From Chitinophaga solisilvae (lineage in GTDB: Bacteria; Bacteroidota; Bacteroidia; Chitinophagales; Chitinophagaceae): DNA of 64,000 nt. Under the pieces are notes generated by a model that worked only from the letters and a program-made list of their open reading frames with translations, was not told the DNA's origin and did no database searches. Location of the stretch: contig NZ_JAABOK010000005.1 in the NCBI RefSeq assembly GCF_009928525.1, forward strand, positions 62,692 to 126,691, in the 5' to 3' direction. A program made the translations under genes and the position numbers. The number at the start of each line of letters is the position of its first letter. Within the stretch, counting starts at the first letter, position 1. Below, piece after piece: positions 53,412-62,267 of this stretch.

Positions 53412-53838
53412 AATTATTTCCGCTTTTCCTCATTCTCTTCTTTTCCATCTTCGCCTCCAGATGCTCTTTCTTCCTCATTTCCCAGTCGTTCCACTTTTTA
53501 TATTGGGTGGCGGTCAGTACGCTTTTGAAACGCTGGCTGCGTTCGGAGTCCAGCGCCTTGAACTGCTGCATCCGTTCCTTTTTGGAGAGGGTGGTGTTGG
53601 TACGGATAGCATCTGTTCTGCGGATAATATCTTCGTTGATAGTATATATTTTTTTGTACTGATCTTTATTCAGGCCTACCTCACGGGAGATTTTATCGCT
53701 GATTTTATCGGCACGGCCTTCTACTCCCCATCTTCCTTTTACAATGGCGCTATCGGTGGCCTGGGCAAAGGTCTTTAACTGTAAACCGGTGGTCAGGCTC
53801 ATCATCAGCAGAACGGTATATACGGAGAATATCTTCAT
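53410..53838 (-). CDS. Exported Spy/CpxP-like LTXXQ protein
   Basis: The protein has 142 aa from ATG 53838 (MKIFSVYTVLLMMSLTTG signal, ending TFAQ); the open frame begins at a TTG three codons earlier, which is rejected. The mature part is helical with two LTxxQ-like words (LNKDQYKKIYTINEDI and LTATQYKKWNDWEMRKK) and many charged residues. This is the pattern of small periplasmic Spy-like chaperones or stress proteins in Bacteroidota. No membrane helix after the signal. Divergent from the amidohydrolase gene; the 209-bp gap 53839-54047 shows no clear promoter. Confidence 0.75.
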   Translation of the reverse strand: MKIFSVYTVLLMMSLTTGLQLKTFAQATDSAIVKGRWGVEGRADKISDKISREVGLNKDQYKKIYTINEDIIRRTDAIRTNTTLSKKERMQQFKALDSERSQRFKSVLTATQYKKWNDWEMRKKEHLEAKMEKKRMRKSGNN

Positions 53839-54047
53839 AATCAGCAATTATAAAATGAAATATAGACAAACTTAACAGCTAAAGCTCTATTAAATTATCC
53901 CTTTTTCGTGTTAATGCAAAAACTTAATCTGCCTGCAGCCTGCTTACCACTCATAAAAAATCCTTGAATTTGCTTAGTGGTACTTCAATGATTTGCTACA
54001 TTTAAGCTCAGCAACTAGAATCTGAATCGTAAAATAAAAAACTTTAC

Positions 54048-57000
54048 ATGAAAACAGCTTTTGAGAAACATGGGGCAGCCCTGCTGTCACGTGGTGTAGC
54101 CTATGCGCTGAGAAGACACCGCAGCAGCCTGCTGTTACTGTCTTTACTGATAGCCGGCTCCTATGCCCATGCACAGGAAACTTATCCTGTGAACGGAATT
54201 GCAGACCCTAAAGATGGCTGCTTTGCCTTCACCCATGCCACTATCGTAAAAGATGCGCAGACGACCCTGTCCAACGCCACCCTGGTGATCCGCGACGGTA
54301 AGGTAGTAGATGCCGGTCCTGCTGCCGCTATCCCTAAAGACGCCGTTGTGGTAGACTGCAAAGGAAAGTACATCTATCCCTCCTTTGTAGACATCTTCAC
54401 TACCTATGGCCAGGCTGAAACCCGGCGTGGATCAGGCTCCTGGAATGCGCCGCCGCAGTTCCTCTCCAACACCAAAGGTGCATATGGCTGGAACCAGGCT
54501 ATTAAAAGCGAAGTAAATGCCGCCGCCCTGTTCAGTACAGATGAAAGCAAAGCTGCCTCCCTGCGGGAAGCCGGCTTTGGTACCGTACTCACACAGCAGG
54601 CGGATGGCGTAGCACGCGGCACTGCTGCCGTGGTAACGCTGGCCGCTGCCAAAGAGAATAAGGTGATGATCCGCGAAAGAGCTGCCGCCGGCTACTCCTT
54701 TGATAAAGGTACTTCTACACAGAACTATCCTAATTCCGCTATGGGATATATCGCCCTGCTGCGCCAGACTTACCTGGACGCGCAATGGTATAAATCCCAG
54801 CCTGCCCGGGAAGGGGTAAACCTCAGCCTGCAGGCCTTTAATGCCAACCAGCAGCTGCCGCAGATATTTGAAGTGAAAGATAAATGGGATGCGCTGCGCG
54901 CAGATAAAATAGGCGATGAATTTGGCGTACAATACATCATCAAGGCTGGTGGTAACGAATACCAGCGTATTGCCGAAATGGCCGCCACCAAAGCTACTTT
55001 CATCCTGCCGCTCAGCTTCCCCGGCGCTATTGACGTGGAAGATCCTGCAGATGCCCGCTTCGTTTCCCTCGCTGAAATGAAACACTGGGAGCTGGCGCCC
55101 TCACAGCCCGGCGCTTTTGAAAAGGCTAATATCCCCTTCTGTATCACTGCTGCTGATCTGAAAGATGCAAAAACTTTTATGGGCAACCTCCGCAAAGCCA
55201 TCGAATATGGCCTGTCTGAACAAAAAGCCCTGGAAGCACTCACCCGAACGCCAGCTACCACGCTGAAGATATATGATAAAGTAGGTAGCCTGGAAGCCGG
55301 CAAGCTGGCCAACTTCCTCATTACCTCCGGCCCGCTGTTCCAGGAAAATACCGTGCTGTTTCAGAACTGGGTACAAGGTAACCGCTATATCGTAAAACAG
55401 GATGGCTGGAATGATATCCGCGGCATATACACCATCACGCTCACACCAGGCAATAGTGTAACCGTGGAGGTGAAAGGATCTGTTACAGACCCTTCTCTGT
55501 CTGTGCTGGCAAAAGATACAGTTCCCGGTAAGATAGACATCAACGGTAAACTGGTGACGCTCTCCCTGTCAATGGCGAAGAACAGCAAAAAAACAGTGCG
55601 CCTGAGTGGTCTTATCGGCGTCAACAGCTGGAGCGGTACCGGTGTGGATACTGCCGGAGCAGTGGTAAGATGGGAAGCCGCCTTCTCCAGAGCTGCTACT
55701 GCAAAGGCTGATTCCGCGAAGAAGCCAGCCCCGCCAGCCCTCGGCCCCATTTACTTCCCCTTCAGCGGTTATGGTTGGGATAAACTGCCGCAACAGCAGG
55801 ACATCCTGATTAAAAATGCTACCGTATGGACCAACGAAAAAGAAGGCAAACTGGAAAATACAGATGTGCTGATCCGTGCCGGTAAAATTGCACAGATAGG
55901 TAAAAGTATCGCTGCCGGTAATGCCCGCGTTATTGATGGTACCGGCAAACACTTATCTGCCGGCATTATCGATGAACATTCACATATCGCCATTTCCAAC
56001 GGCGTCAACGAATCCTCACAGGCGGTTACCGCTGAAGTACGTATCGGCGATGTGCTCAACCCGGATGATGTGAATATCTACCGTCAGCTGAGCGGCGGCG
56101 TAACAGCTTCGCACCTGCTGCACGGCAGTGCCAACCCTATCGGCGGACAGTCGCAGCTGATTAAACTGCGCTGGGGACAATCAGCAGAAGATCTGAAAGT
56201 AACCAACTGGGATCCTTTCATCAAATTCGCACTCGGCGAAAACGTGAAGCAGTCCAACTGGGGCGATCGGAATACCGTACGCTTCCCGCAGACAAGAATG
56301 GGGGTAGAACAGGTGTATGTAGATGCGTTTACCCGTGCCCGTGACTATGAAAAACAAGGCCCCGGCAAACGCCGCGACCTGGAGCTGGACGCACTCGTGG
56401 AAATACTGAATGCCAAACGTTTCATCACTTGCCATTCCTATGTACAGAGTGAAATCAATATGCTCATGCATGTGGCAGACAGCTTCCACTTCCGCGTGAA
56501 CACCTTCACCCACATCCTGGAAGGATATAAGGTAGCCGACAAAATGAAGGCTCATGGCGCCGGAGCAGGCACCTTCGCCGATTGGTGGGCATATAAAATG
56601 GAAGTACAGGATGCAATCCCTTATAATGCCGCCATCATGCATAAAGTGGGCGTAGTAACTGCCATCAACTCCGATGACGCCGAGATGGCCCGCCGCCTCA
56701 ATCAGGAAGCCGCCAAAGTAGTGAAGTACGGTGGCGTGTCAGAAGAAGATGCACTGAAAATGGTAACCCTCAACCCGGCTAAACTGCTGCATGTGGATAA
56801 CCGCGTCGGCAGCATCAAAGCAGGAAAGGATGCGGACCTCGTACTGTGGAGCGACCATCCGCTGAGCATCTATGCCAAAGCTGAGAAAACAATCGTTGAC
56901 GGCATCGTGGAATTTGACCGTGATAACGACCTGCAGCTGCGTAAACGTATTGCCGACGAACGCACCAGACTTACACAGAAACTGCTGGGCGAAAAGAAAA

Positions 57001-57095
57001 AAGGTACGCCTACACAGAAAGCTGCTTTCACCAGGGAAGAAATGTATCACTGTGAAGACCTGCAGGGAGGCCATCAGGAAGGACTGGGCCTGTAG
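54048..57095 (+). CDS. Exported tandem amidohydrolase with an inactive-looking N-terminal half
   Basis: The protein has 1015 aa. The N-terminal ~45 residues include a positively charged start and a membrane/signal segment (LLLLSLLIAGSYAHAQ). Two amidohydrolase units follow. The first (about 60-450) has the composite beta domain but the HxH site reads YPSFVDIFTTYG, so it lacks metal ligands. The second (about 580-980) has H644-x-H646 in DEHSHIAISNG, FITCHSYVQSEINML, TFTHILEGYK and the catalytic-type Asp in TAINSDDAEMARR. The active half resembles imidazolonepropionase-related hydrolases; the substrate is unknown. The next gene, 25 bases downstream, encodes another family member lacking HxH. 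Confidence 0.85.
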   Translation: MKTAFEKHGAALLSRGVAYALRRHRSSLLLLSLLIAGSYAHAQETYPVNGIADPKDGCFAFTHATIVKDAQTTLSNATLVIRDGKVVDAGPAAAIPKDAVVVDCKGKYIYPSFVDIFTTYGQAETRRGSGSWNAPPQFLSNTKGAYGWNQAIKSEVNAAALFSTDESKAASLREAGFGTVLTQQADGVARGTAAVVTLAAAKENKVMIRERAAAGYSFDKGTSTQNYPNSAMGYIALLRQTYLDAQWYKSQPAREGVNLSLQAFNANQQLPQIFEVKDKWDALRADKIGDEFGVQYIIKAGGNEYQRIAEMAATKATFILPLSFPGAIDVEDPADARFVSLAEMKHWELAPSQPGAFEKANIPFCITAADLKDAKTFMGNLRKAIEYGLSEQKALEALTRTPATTLKIYDKVGSLEAGKLANFLITSGPLFQENTVLFQNWVQGNRYIVKQDGWNDIRGIYTITLTPGNSVTVEVKGSVTDPSLSVLAKDTVPGKIDINGKLVTLSLSMAKNSKKTVRLSGLIGVNSWSGTGVDTAGAVVRWEAAFSRAATAKADSAKKPAPPALGPIYFPFSGYGWDKLPQQQDILIKNATVWTNEKEGKLENTDVLIRAGKIAQIGKSIAAGNARVIDGTGKHLSAGIIDEHSHIAISNGVNESSQAVTAEVRIGDVLNPDDVNIYRQLSGGVTASHLLHGSANPIGGQSQLIKLRWGQSAEDLKVTNWDPFIKFALGENVKQSNWGDRNTVRFPQTRMGVEQVYVDAFTRARDYEKQGPGKRRDLELDALVEILNAKRFITCHSYVQSEINMLMHVADSFHFRVNTFTHILEGYKVADKMKAHGAGAGTFADWWAYKMEVQDAIPYNAAIMHKVGVVTAINSDDAEMARRLNQEAAKVVKYGGVSEEDALKMVTLNPAKLLHVDNRVGSIKAGKDADLVLWSDHPLSIYAKAEKTIVDGIVEFDRDNDLQLRKRIADERTRLTQKLLGEKKKGTPTQKAAFTREEMYHCEDLQGGHQEGLGL

Positions 57096-57120
57096 TTCAT
57101 CTATCTAAACAAGCAATATC

Positions 57121-58416
57121 ATGAAGAAACATATATTTTCAATGGTCCTCGTATTCGGCATTTATACCGCCCAGGCGCAGGAAACCATCTATCCGGCCAA
57201 GTCGCAGGAAAAGCCGGTATATCTTACCAACGCGGTGATCCACGTAGGTAACGGCCAGGTGATCGAAAATGGTACCCTCGCCTTTGCAAAAGGAAAAATT
57301 ACCGCTGTAGGAGCTAATATCTCCGCCGGCAGCGACGGTACCGTGATTGATCTGAAGGGCCAGCATGTGTATCCCGGTATCATCGCACCTGAAACCAGCC
57401 TTGGCCTGGTGGAATTTGAGAGCGTACGCGCTACCATCGACGTGCGCGAAGTAGGAGAAATCAATCCTTCTATCCGCTCCATCATCTCTTATAATACAGA
57501 TTCCAAGGTAATCAACACCCTGCGCTCCAATGGTGTGCTGCTGGCCGGCGTTACGCCCGAAGGCGGTATCATCAGCGGCTCCTCTTCCGTAGTACAGCTC
57601 GATGCCTGGAACTGGGAAGATGCTGCCTATAAAACAGATAACGCCCTCCACTTTTATATGCCCCGCCTCGTGGCCGTAAATAATGGCCGCGGATTTTCTT
57701 CCGGCCCGGCCAACGACCCGCTGAAAACCGGCCTGGAAAAGGTAGAAAACGTGAAAGCATTTTTCCGGGAAGCACAGGCTTATCTGCAGGAACCTAAACA
57801 TGCCGCTACCAATATTAAGTTTGAATCTATGCGCAGACTGTTCAACAGAGAACAGAAACTGTTTATCCACTGCGAAGTGATAAAAGAAATGCTGATAGCC
57901 ATTGATTTCGCCAAAGAATTCAAACTCGATGTAGCCATCGTAGGCGGCGCAGACTCCTGGCAGATTACAGACCTGCTCAAACAAAACAATATAGCCGTTA
58001 TCCTGAATCAGCCGCACAGCCTTCCTGTCATGCAGGACGACGATATTGACCAGCCCTATAAAACCGCTGCCCAGCTGCAAAAGGCCGGCGTATTATACTG
58101 TCTGAGCAATGAAGGCTTCTGGCAACAGCGTAACCTGGGCTTTGAAGCCGGTACTGCCAGCACTTATGGCCTTACCAAAGAAGAAGCCCTGTCTGCCGTA
58201 ACCTTAAATGCCGCTAAAATATTGGGCATTGACAAAATCACCGGCACCCTGGAAACCGGTAAAGACGCCAATATTGCCATTAGCGCCGGCGATATGCTGG
58301 ATATGAAATCCAGTATCATCACGCGCGCTTATATACAGGGCAGGGAGATTAACCTGGATAATAAGCAGCACCAGTTGTTTGAGAGGTATGAGCGGAAATA
58401 TGGTATAGCGCAATAG
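57121..58416 (+). CDS. Exported amidohydrolase-family protein without the HxH motif
   Basis: The protein has 431 aa with a signal peptide (IFSMVLVFGIYTAQAQ). It has the beta sandwich (VYLTNAVIHVGNGQVIENGT) and C-terminal signature (LTKEEALSAVTLNAAKILGI, TGTLETGKDANIAI) of the family. The site that should read HxH is YPGIIAPETSLG (84-95), so classical binuclear metal binding is improbable. A His in LFIHCEVIKEM remains. It is likely cotranscribed with the tandem protein before it and could partner with it as a non-catalytic subunit. Its stop directly precedes inverted repeat E12. Confidence 0.82.
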   Translation: MKKHIFSMVLVFGIYTAQAQETIYPAKSQEKPVYLTNAVIHVGNGQVIENGTLAFAKGKITAVGANISAGSDGTVIDLKGQHVYPGIIAPETSLGLVEFESVRATIDVREVGEINPSIRSIISYNTDSKVINTLRSNGVLLAGVTPEGGIISGSSSVVQLDAWNWEDAAYKTDNALHFYMPRLVAVNNGRGFSSGPANDPLKTGLEKVENVKAFFREAQAYLQEPKHAATNIKFESMRRLFNREQKLFIHCEVIKEMLIAIDFAKEFKLDVAIVGGADSWQITDLLKQNNIAVILNQPHSLPVMQDDDIDQPYKTAAQLQKAGVLYCLSNEGFWQQRNLGFEAGTASTYGLTKEEALSAVTLNAAKILGIDKITGTLETGKDANIAISAGDMLDMKSSIITRAYIQGREINLDNKQHQLFERYERKYGIAQ

Positions 58417-58535
58417 AATTACGAATTACAAATGATGAATGGCGAGTTGAGGCGAAGATCTAAGCAAATGATTATGTTGGTCATTTGCTTAGATCTTCGC
58501 CTCAACTCGCCATTCATCATTTGTAATTCGTAATT
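58417..58535. repeat. Long inverted repeat E12 (AATTACG-arm family)
   Basis: The arms are perfect over 55 bp (58417-58471 with 58481-58535), with a 9-nt loop TTATGTTGG. Units AATTACG and ACAAATG (variant) are followed by GATGAATGGCGAGTTGAGG, then GCGAAGATCTAAGC. It begins on the base after the upstream TAG and overlaps the stop codon of the chitinase gene on the other strand. Confidence 0.95.
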
Positions 58536-60573
58536 AATTCCTGATGATCGTCATTGCCATCTCTTTCGACATATTTCCACTGATCTGCACTATCCAGGTG
58601 CCTGCGGGAACGCGGCTGATGTCCATCTGTACGGTGTTCAGGCCGGCGTGGGAGGTAATGAACTGTTGCTGGGCCATGGGTTGCATGGTGGTGGTGTGTA
58701 GGAGGCGGAGGTATACTTTTTCTCCGGCTTTGGCATTGAATTGTACGTTCAGGGTGTTGCCGGATACCGGGTTAGGATATATCCGGAGGTCGGAGATGCT
58801 GTTGCTGGCGGCAATATTATCCTGGGCTGCCTGTCCGCAGTCGCGCAGGAAGGTCCAGGGTTTGCCTGCGCCGCTGTTAACATCGGGCGGATTGTTTTGT
58901 GTCCACCAGTTGGCTTTGTAGATTTTGGCTTTGTAAACAGCCTGTTCGTTGGTGCTGTATGCTTTGGAAGAAATCCATTCAGCGATGCCGTTGCAGCCGG
59001 TGTCTGTTCTGGGATTGCCGGTACATGCGCCGAGGAGTTCCCATGTATCGCTGCTGCCAGGTACGCTGGCGCTGCCTGCCCACCATTTATTGCGGTAGAT
59101 ATTGTTATTATGGAGTACAATATTGCCGGCAGCAGTGTAGTTCTGATTGGCCTGCCAGGCGGGGAGGTTGCTGCAGCCTTCGAAGGTGCTGCTGTTCCAT
59201 ACAGCGAAGGTGATGGTGGTGCTAACGGTATCCAGTCCGGTGCGCACACCCTTTGCCGTTGCTGTAAAGGATTTATATGCCGGTGGCGTCCAGAGGGCGG
59301 TGGAGTCGTTATATACCTGGCCGTTTACATTGATGATCACCCGGCTGATTTCTCCGCGGGGGTCGTTCTTTGCTACCCTGATGGCGATAGGGCTGAGGGA
59401 TGTTACCGTCAGCAGCCCGTTGGCCGGTTGGGTAAAACGTACGGAGGTAAGGCTCGTACATTCTGTATTGTCTAACGTGAAACGGGCCATGTTAGCGCAT
59501 CCGCAGTTAGCGGTGTTGTTGCCTCCGTTAAGTTCCAGGCTGACCTGTTTGATACCTGCATATCGCTGGAAGTGTGCAATACGGCTTAACACTTTGGTGT
59601 TTTCCTGTGCGCCGCCGCATTCAACGCCGCCGTTGATGATGTTGACAGTAGCGCCGAATCCGGGTTTGAGGTTACCTGCCAGCTGTGCGGCGGTGGGCGT
59701 CCATTTGCCGGGGATCATCACATCATGGCAGGAGGGTTTGGGGTACTGAGGTGTCATCCAGAACCACAAACCTGTCTGAAAAGCGATCACGCCGTCCTGT
59801 ATTACCTTTTCGGGATTGGCAAGTAAAACATTCTTATCGCCGAAGAGCAGCTCGCTGGCTTGTCCGTAGTTATAGTTGTAGCTGAGCTGAATGGGGCCGC
59901 GGCCGTGGTAGGACTTTCCCGGTGCGGGTGGGTAGAGGGTATTGGTTTCATCGCGGTAGCCGACGTTGCTGGTGCCTTCATAGCCTTGTTCTTCGCGGAA
60001 GTAGAGGCCCCAGGAGTATTGTCCGCCGGGTGCGGTAGGCCAGCCACCGGTTGTTTCCTGGGAGATGTTGGCCAGGAATGCTACCAGCTCGCGCTTCCGG
60101 GCAGCGAGATCGCCTTCATTCGCAAAGGTGGCGTAGTCCATGTTTTGTGTGATGATGGCGTTGTTGCTCCAGGTGGGATCATTGAAGCCGGCATCATTGC
60201 GGATAACCGCAGACACGCCGGTGGTTTTATCAATCCTGGTGATCCTGTAATAATCGGTAGCACAGCGTCTTTCCATCACTATTTTAATGTTGGACATCCT
60301 TCTTACCGCCTCTACAAAATTATTGTAGGAATAAAAATCCTTGGCAGGCGTGGTAGGCAGCGTGCCTGCGCCGGTGCGGTCGTCGGGATTAAAACGGTGC
60401 GGGAACAATACATCCCATTCAGCGCTGCTGATAAGGGAGGTGACAGGCGTATCTGCTACAGCCGCTACAGTGGTCAGGATTCCTGATGAAGTAATTGTTG
60501 CATTTGCAAAAAGGAATGACAGGCAACAAAGAAGGCATACCAATGCCGGTTGATAAAGTTTTCGGGTTATCAT
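58534..60573 (-). CDS. Secreted GH19 chitinase with two CBM5/12-type modules and T9SS tail
   Basis: The protein has 679 aa with a signal peptide (LVCLLCCLSFLFANA). The GH19 domain (about 45-350) has the catalytic pair E173 (NISQETTGGWPT) and E195 (YFREEQGYEG), 22 residues apart as in plant class I/II chitinases. GRGPIQLSYNYNYG and the NIINGGVECGG block follow. A beta domain is next, then two aromatic-rich CBM5/12-type modules (LPAWQANQNYTAAGNIVLHN ... WAGSAS; IAEWISSKAYSTNEQAVYKA ... WWTQNNPP). A T9SS type A tail (RIYPNPVSGNTLNVQF ... VPAGTWIVQIS) ends the protein. It hydrolyses chitin endo-wise with inversion and should be exported to the surface or medium. Confidence 0.95.
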   Translation of the reverse strand: MITRKLYQPALVCLLCCLSFLFANATITSSGILTTVAAVADTPVTSLISSAEWDVLFPHRFNPDDRTGAGTLPTTPAKDFYSYNNFVEAVRRMSNIKIVMERRCATDYYRITRIDKTTGVSAVIRNDAGFNDPTWSNNAIITQNMDYATFANEGDLAARKRELVAFLANISQETTGGWPTAPGGQYSWGLYFREEQGYEGTSNVGYRDETNTLYPPAPGKSYHGRGPIQLSYNYNYGQASELLFGDKNVLLANPEKVIQDGVIAFQTGLWFWMTPQYPKPSCHDVMIPGKWTPTAAQLAGNLKPGFGATVNIINGGVECGGAQENTKVLSRIAHFQRYAGIKQVSLELNGGNNTANCGCANMARFTLDNTECTSLTSVRFTQPANGLLTVTSLSPIAIRVAKNDPRGEISRVIINVNGQVYNDSTALWTPPAYKSFTATAKGVRTGLDTVSTTITFAVWNSSTFEGCSNLPAWQANQNYTAAGNIVLHNNNIYRNKWWAGSASVPGSSDTWELLGACTGNPRTDTGCNGIAEWISSKAYSTNEQAVYKAKIYKANWWTQNNPPDVNSGAGKPWTFLRDCGQAAQDNIAASNSISDLRIYPNPVSGNTLNVQFNAKAGEKVYLRLLHTTTMQPMAQQQFITSHAGLNTVQMDISRVPAGTWIVQISGNMSKEMAMTIIRN

Positions 60574-61259
60574 ATGTACAGCAATTATAGAGTGGGAAAT
60601 GAAAGCGCAAGCTACAATTAGTCATTGCAGCATTGCCGCAGCCGAAAAAAATGCAGCGCTGCCAGCTGCTGCTGTTAAGGATTTGGAAGGAGGCTGCGGT
60701 GGTACGTGTATCGGAACAGCAGAAAAGTTAATTGCAACCGATAATTTTTGATGAGTAAAAAAAATATAGTGAAAACAGGAAGATGGATTTTTTTATGTTG
60801 ACAGAATATAATAATTTAATGTGGATTTTTTTTAGCGTTCTACATTCTTCAACCTACAGGCACTTTCAGCTTTTCCGGCAATTAATCTATCGAAACAGTA
60901 AAGGGGCATCTGTCGTTAATCCGCGCCATATCAACATTTCATTGCTGTAAGCTGCCATTTTCATTGCGAACAAATCAGCAGGTCTTAGCTTGTATAAGTC
61001 CCGGGAAAACCTTTGTGTCAAAGGCTTTCCGGCACCTTCAGCAAAAGATACTGACCGGCAATTCCGGTTGCTGATGTAAGTAACATCAGCAGCTGTTTAC
61101 ATAAATACAATAGTGCTTCCCGTGAGTTATTGGGGGAAGGTACTGTGGAAATCTGTCTGGCACTGGACTTTACCGATTTATTGAAAACCTGGAGATCCAT
61201 TTTGTAATCCATATAACCCGTATCAAACTAACGTCAAACAAAATCTAAAAGAAACATTT
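60574..61259. other. Divergent promoter region with a cluster of stem-loops
   Basis: No credible ORF in 686 bp. Three hairpins in a row before the papain-like gene: CCGG.AAA.CCTTTG/CAAAGG.TTT.CCGG (61001-61032), ACCGG/CCGGT (61054-61068) and GCTGATGT/ACATCAGC (61070-61090, loop AAGTA). None has a terminal T-run. They could form a structured leader of that gene. The rest is AT-rich and unremarkable. Confidence 0.45.
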
Positions 61260-62180
61260 ATGAAAACATCTTCTTTGTTGTTGCTATCACTGGCGGCAGT
61301 TTTTGCTATGTCCGCATGTCAGAAAAATAATAGTGTTAACCCATCCAACGATGACCCGTCTGCCCCTTCCGTTGTCAGCAAACATGGCATGGGTGCGAAA
61401 CTGAATCCGGATGGATTTAAAAATATGCGGCGTATTAATTTTGATGAAATAAGAGCGCGTATGATACAGCAGGGATATGCTGATAAAATTCCCAATGGCA
61501 GAAGCAGCGGCCCGCTCGCACTTCCTGCCAGCATTATTCTGAATCACCCGCCGGTAGGCGATCAGGGCCAGACCGGCACCTGTGTTTCCTGGTCTTCCGG
61601 TTATGCATTGAGTGGTACATTAAACAATGAATTTCCCAAAGCCGGTGTTTCCAATCCCAGAAGCCCGTGGTATGTTTATCAGAAAGATCACTCCGCCAGC
61701 GGCAACTGTGATCCGAATGACGGCATGTATCTGGCTCCAGGCCTGGATATTCTGGTTAACAGCGGTGTGCCTACCTATGCTGCGGATCCTTACCTGGGCT
61801 CTCCCTGTACTCCGCCAACAGCGGCGCAGAACACCAGTGCTGCTACAGATAAAGTGGTAAACTATGCGGCCGTAACTACGGTGAATGAGGTGAAAACAGC
61901 GCTGAGCATGCATATGCCGGTAGAGCTGGGATTCAACGTATACAGCAGTTTTGAAACTGCTTTCAGCTATGGTACCGTATACAAAAGAGTGAGTGGTTCT
62001 TACCTGGGTGGCCATGCTGTTTGCATTATCGGTTACAGCGATGCTAAAAATGCGGTGCTGATACAGAACAGCTGGGGCACCGGCGGCGGCGATCCATCCA
62101 ACCCCGGTTGCATGTGGCTCGACTACAGCACACTCACCAATCCTACTTTTGGCGCAGAAATGTATTCTGTGTGGAAATAG
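61260..62180 (+). CDS. Papain-family (C1) cysteine peptidase, lipoprotein
   Basis: The protein has 306 aa. Lipoprotein signal with Cys20 (VFAMSAC then polar linker). The peptidase C1 fold has Q102 (oxyanion), C108 in GQTGTCVSWSSG, H252 in GGHAVCIIGYSD and N270 in IQNSWGTGGG, a complete triad. The propeptide-like stretch at 41-88 could inhibit the enzyme until processed. It acts at the periplasmic or outer-membrane surface; the substrate is unknown. A structured leader precedes it and a clear terminator follows. Confidence 0.9.
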   Translation: MKTSSLLLLSLAAVFAMSACQKNNSVNPSNDDPSAPSVVSKHGMGAKLNPDGFKNMRRINFDEIRARMIQQGYADKIPNGRSSGPLALPASIILNHPPVGDQGQTGTCVSWSSGYALSGTLNNEFPKAGVSNPRSPWYVYQKDHSASGNCDPNDGMYLAPGLDILVNSGVPTYAADPYLGSPCTPPTAAQNTSAATDKVVNYAAVTTVNEVKTALSMHMPVELGFNVYSSFETAFSYGTVYKRVSGSYLGGHAVCIIGYSDAKNAVLIQNSWGTGGGDPSNPGCMWLDYSTLTNPTFGAEMYSVWK

Positions 62181-62216
62181 GTTAACCCGGAAGGATGCAG
62201 AATGGATAAAAACAAA

Positions 62217-62247
62217 GGGTGTGCTGCGGATAGCGGCACACCCTTTT
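62217..62247. terminator. Bidirectional intrinsic terminator
   Basis: GGGTGTGCTGC pairs with GCGGCACACCC (62217-62243, one G-U). AAA precedes and TTTT (62244-62247) follows it, so it can end both the papain-like gene and tyrS on the opposite strand. Confidence 0.85.
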
Positions 62248-62267
62248 ATATTGTCTGTAAAGCGCTG

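Noticed and set aside
53839..53847. TTG start three codons upstream for the Spy-like protein
   Set aside because: ATG 53838 gives the standard signal peptide start.
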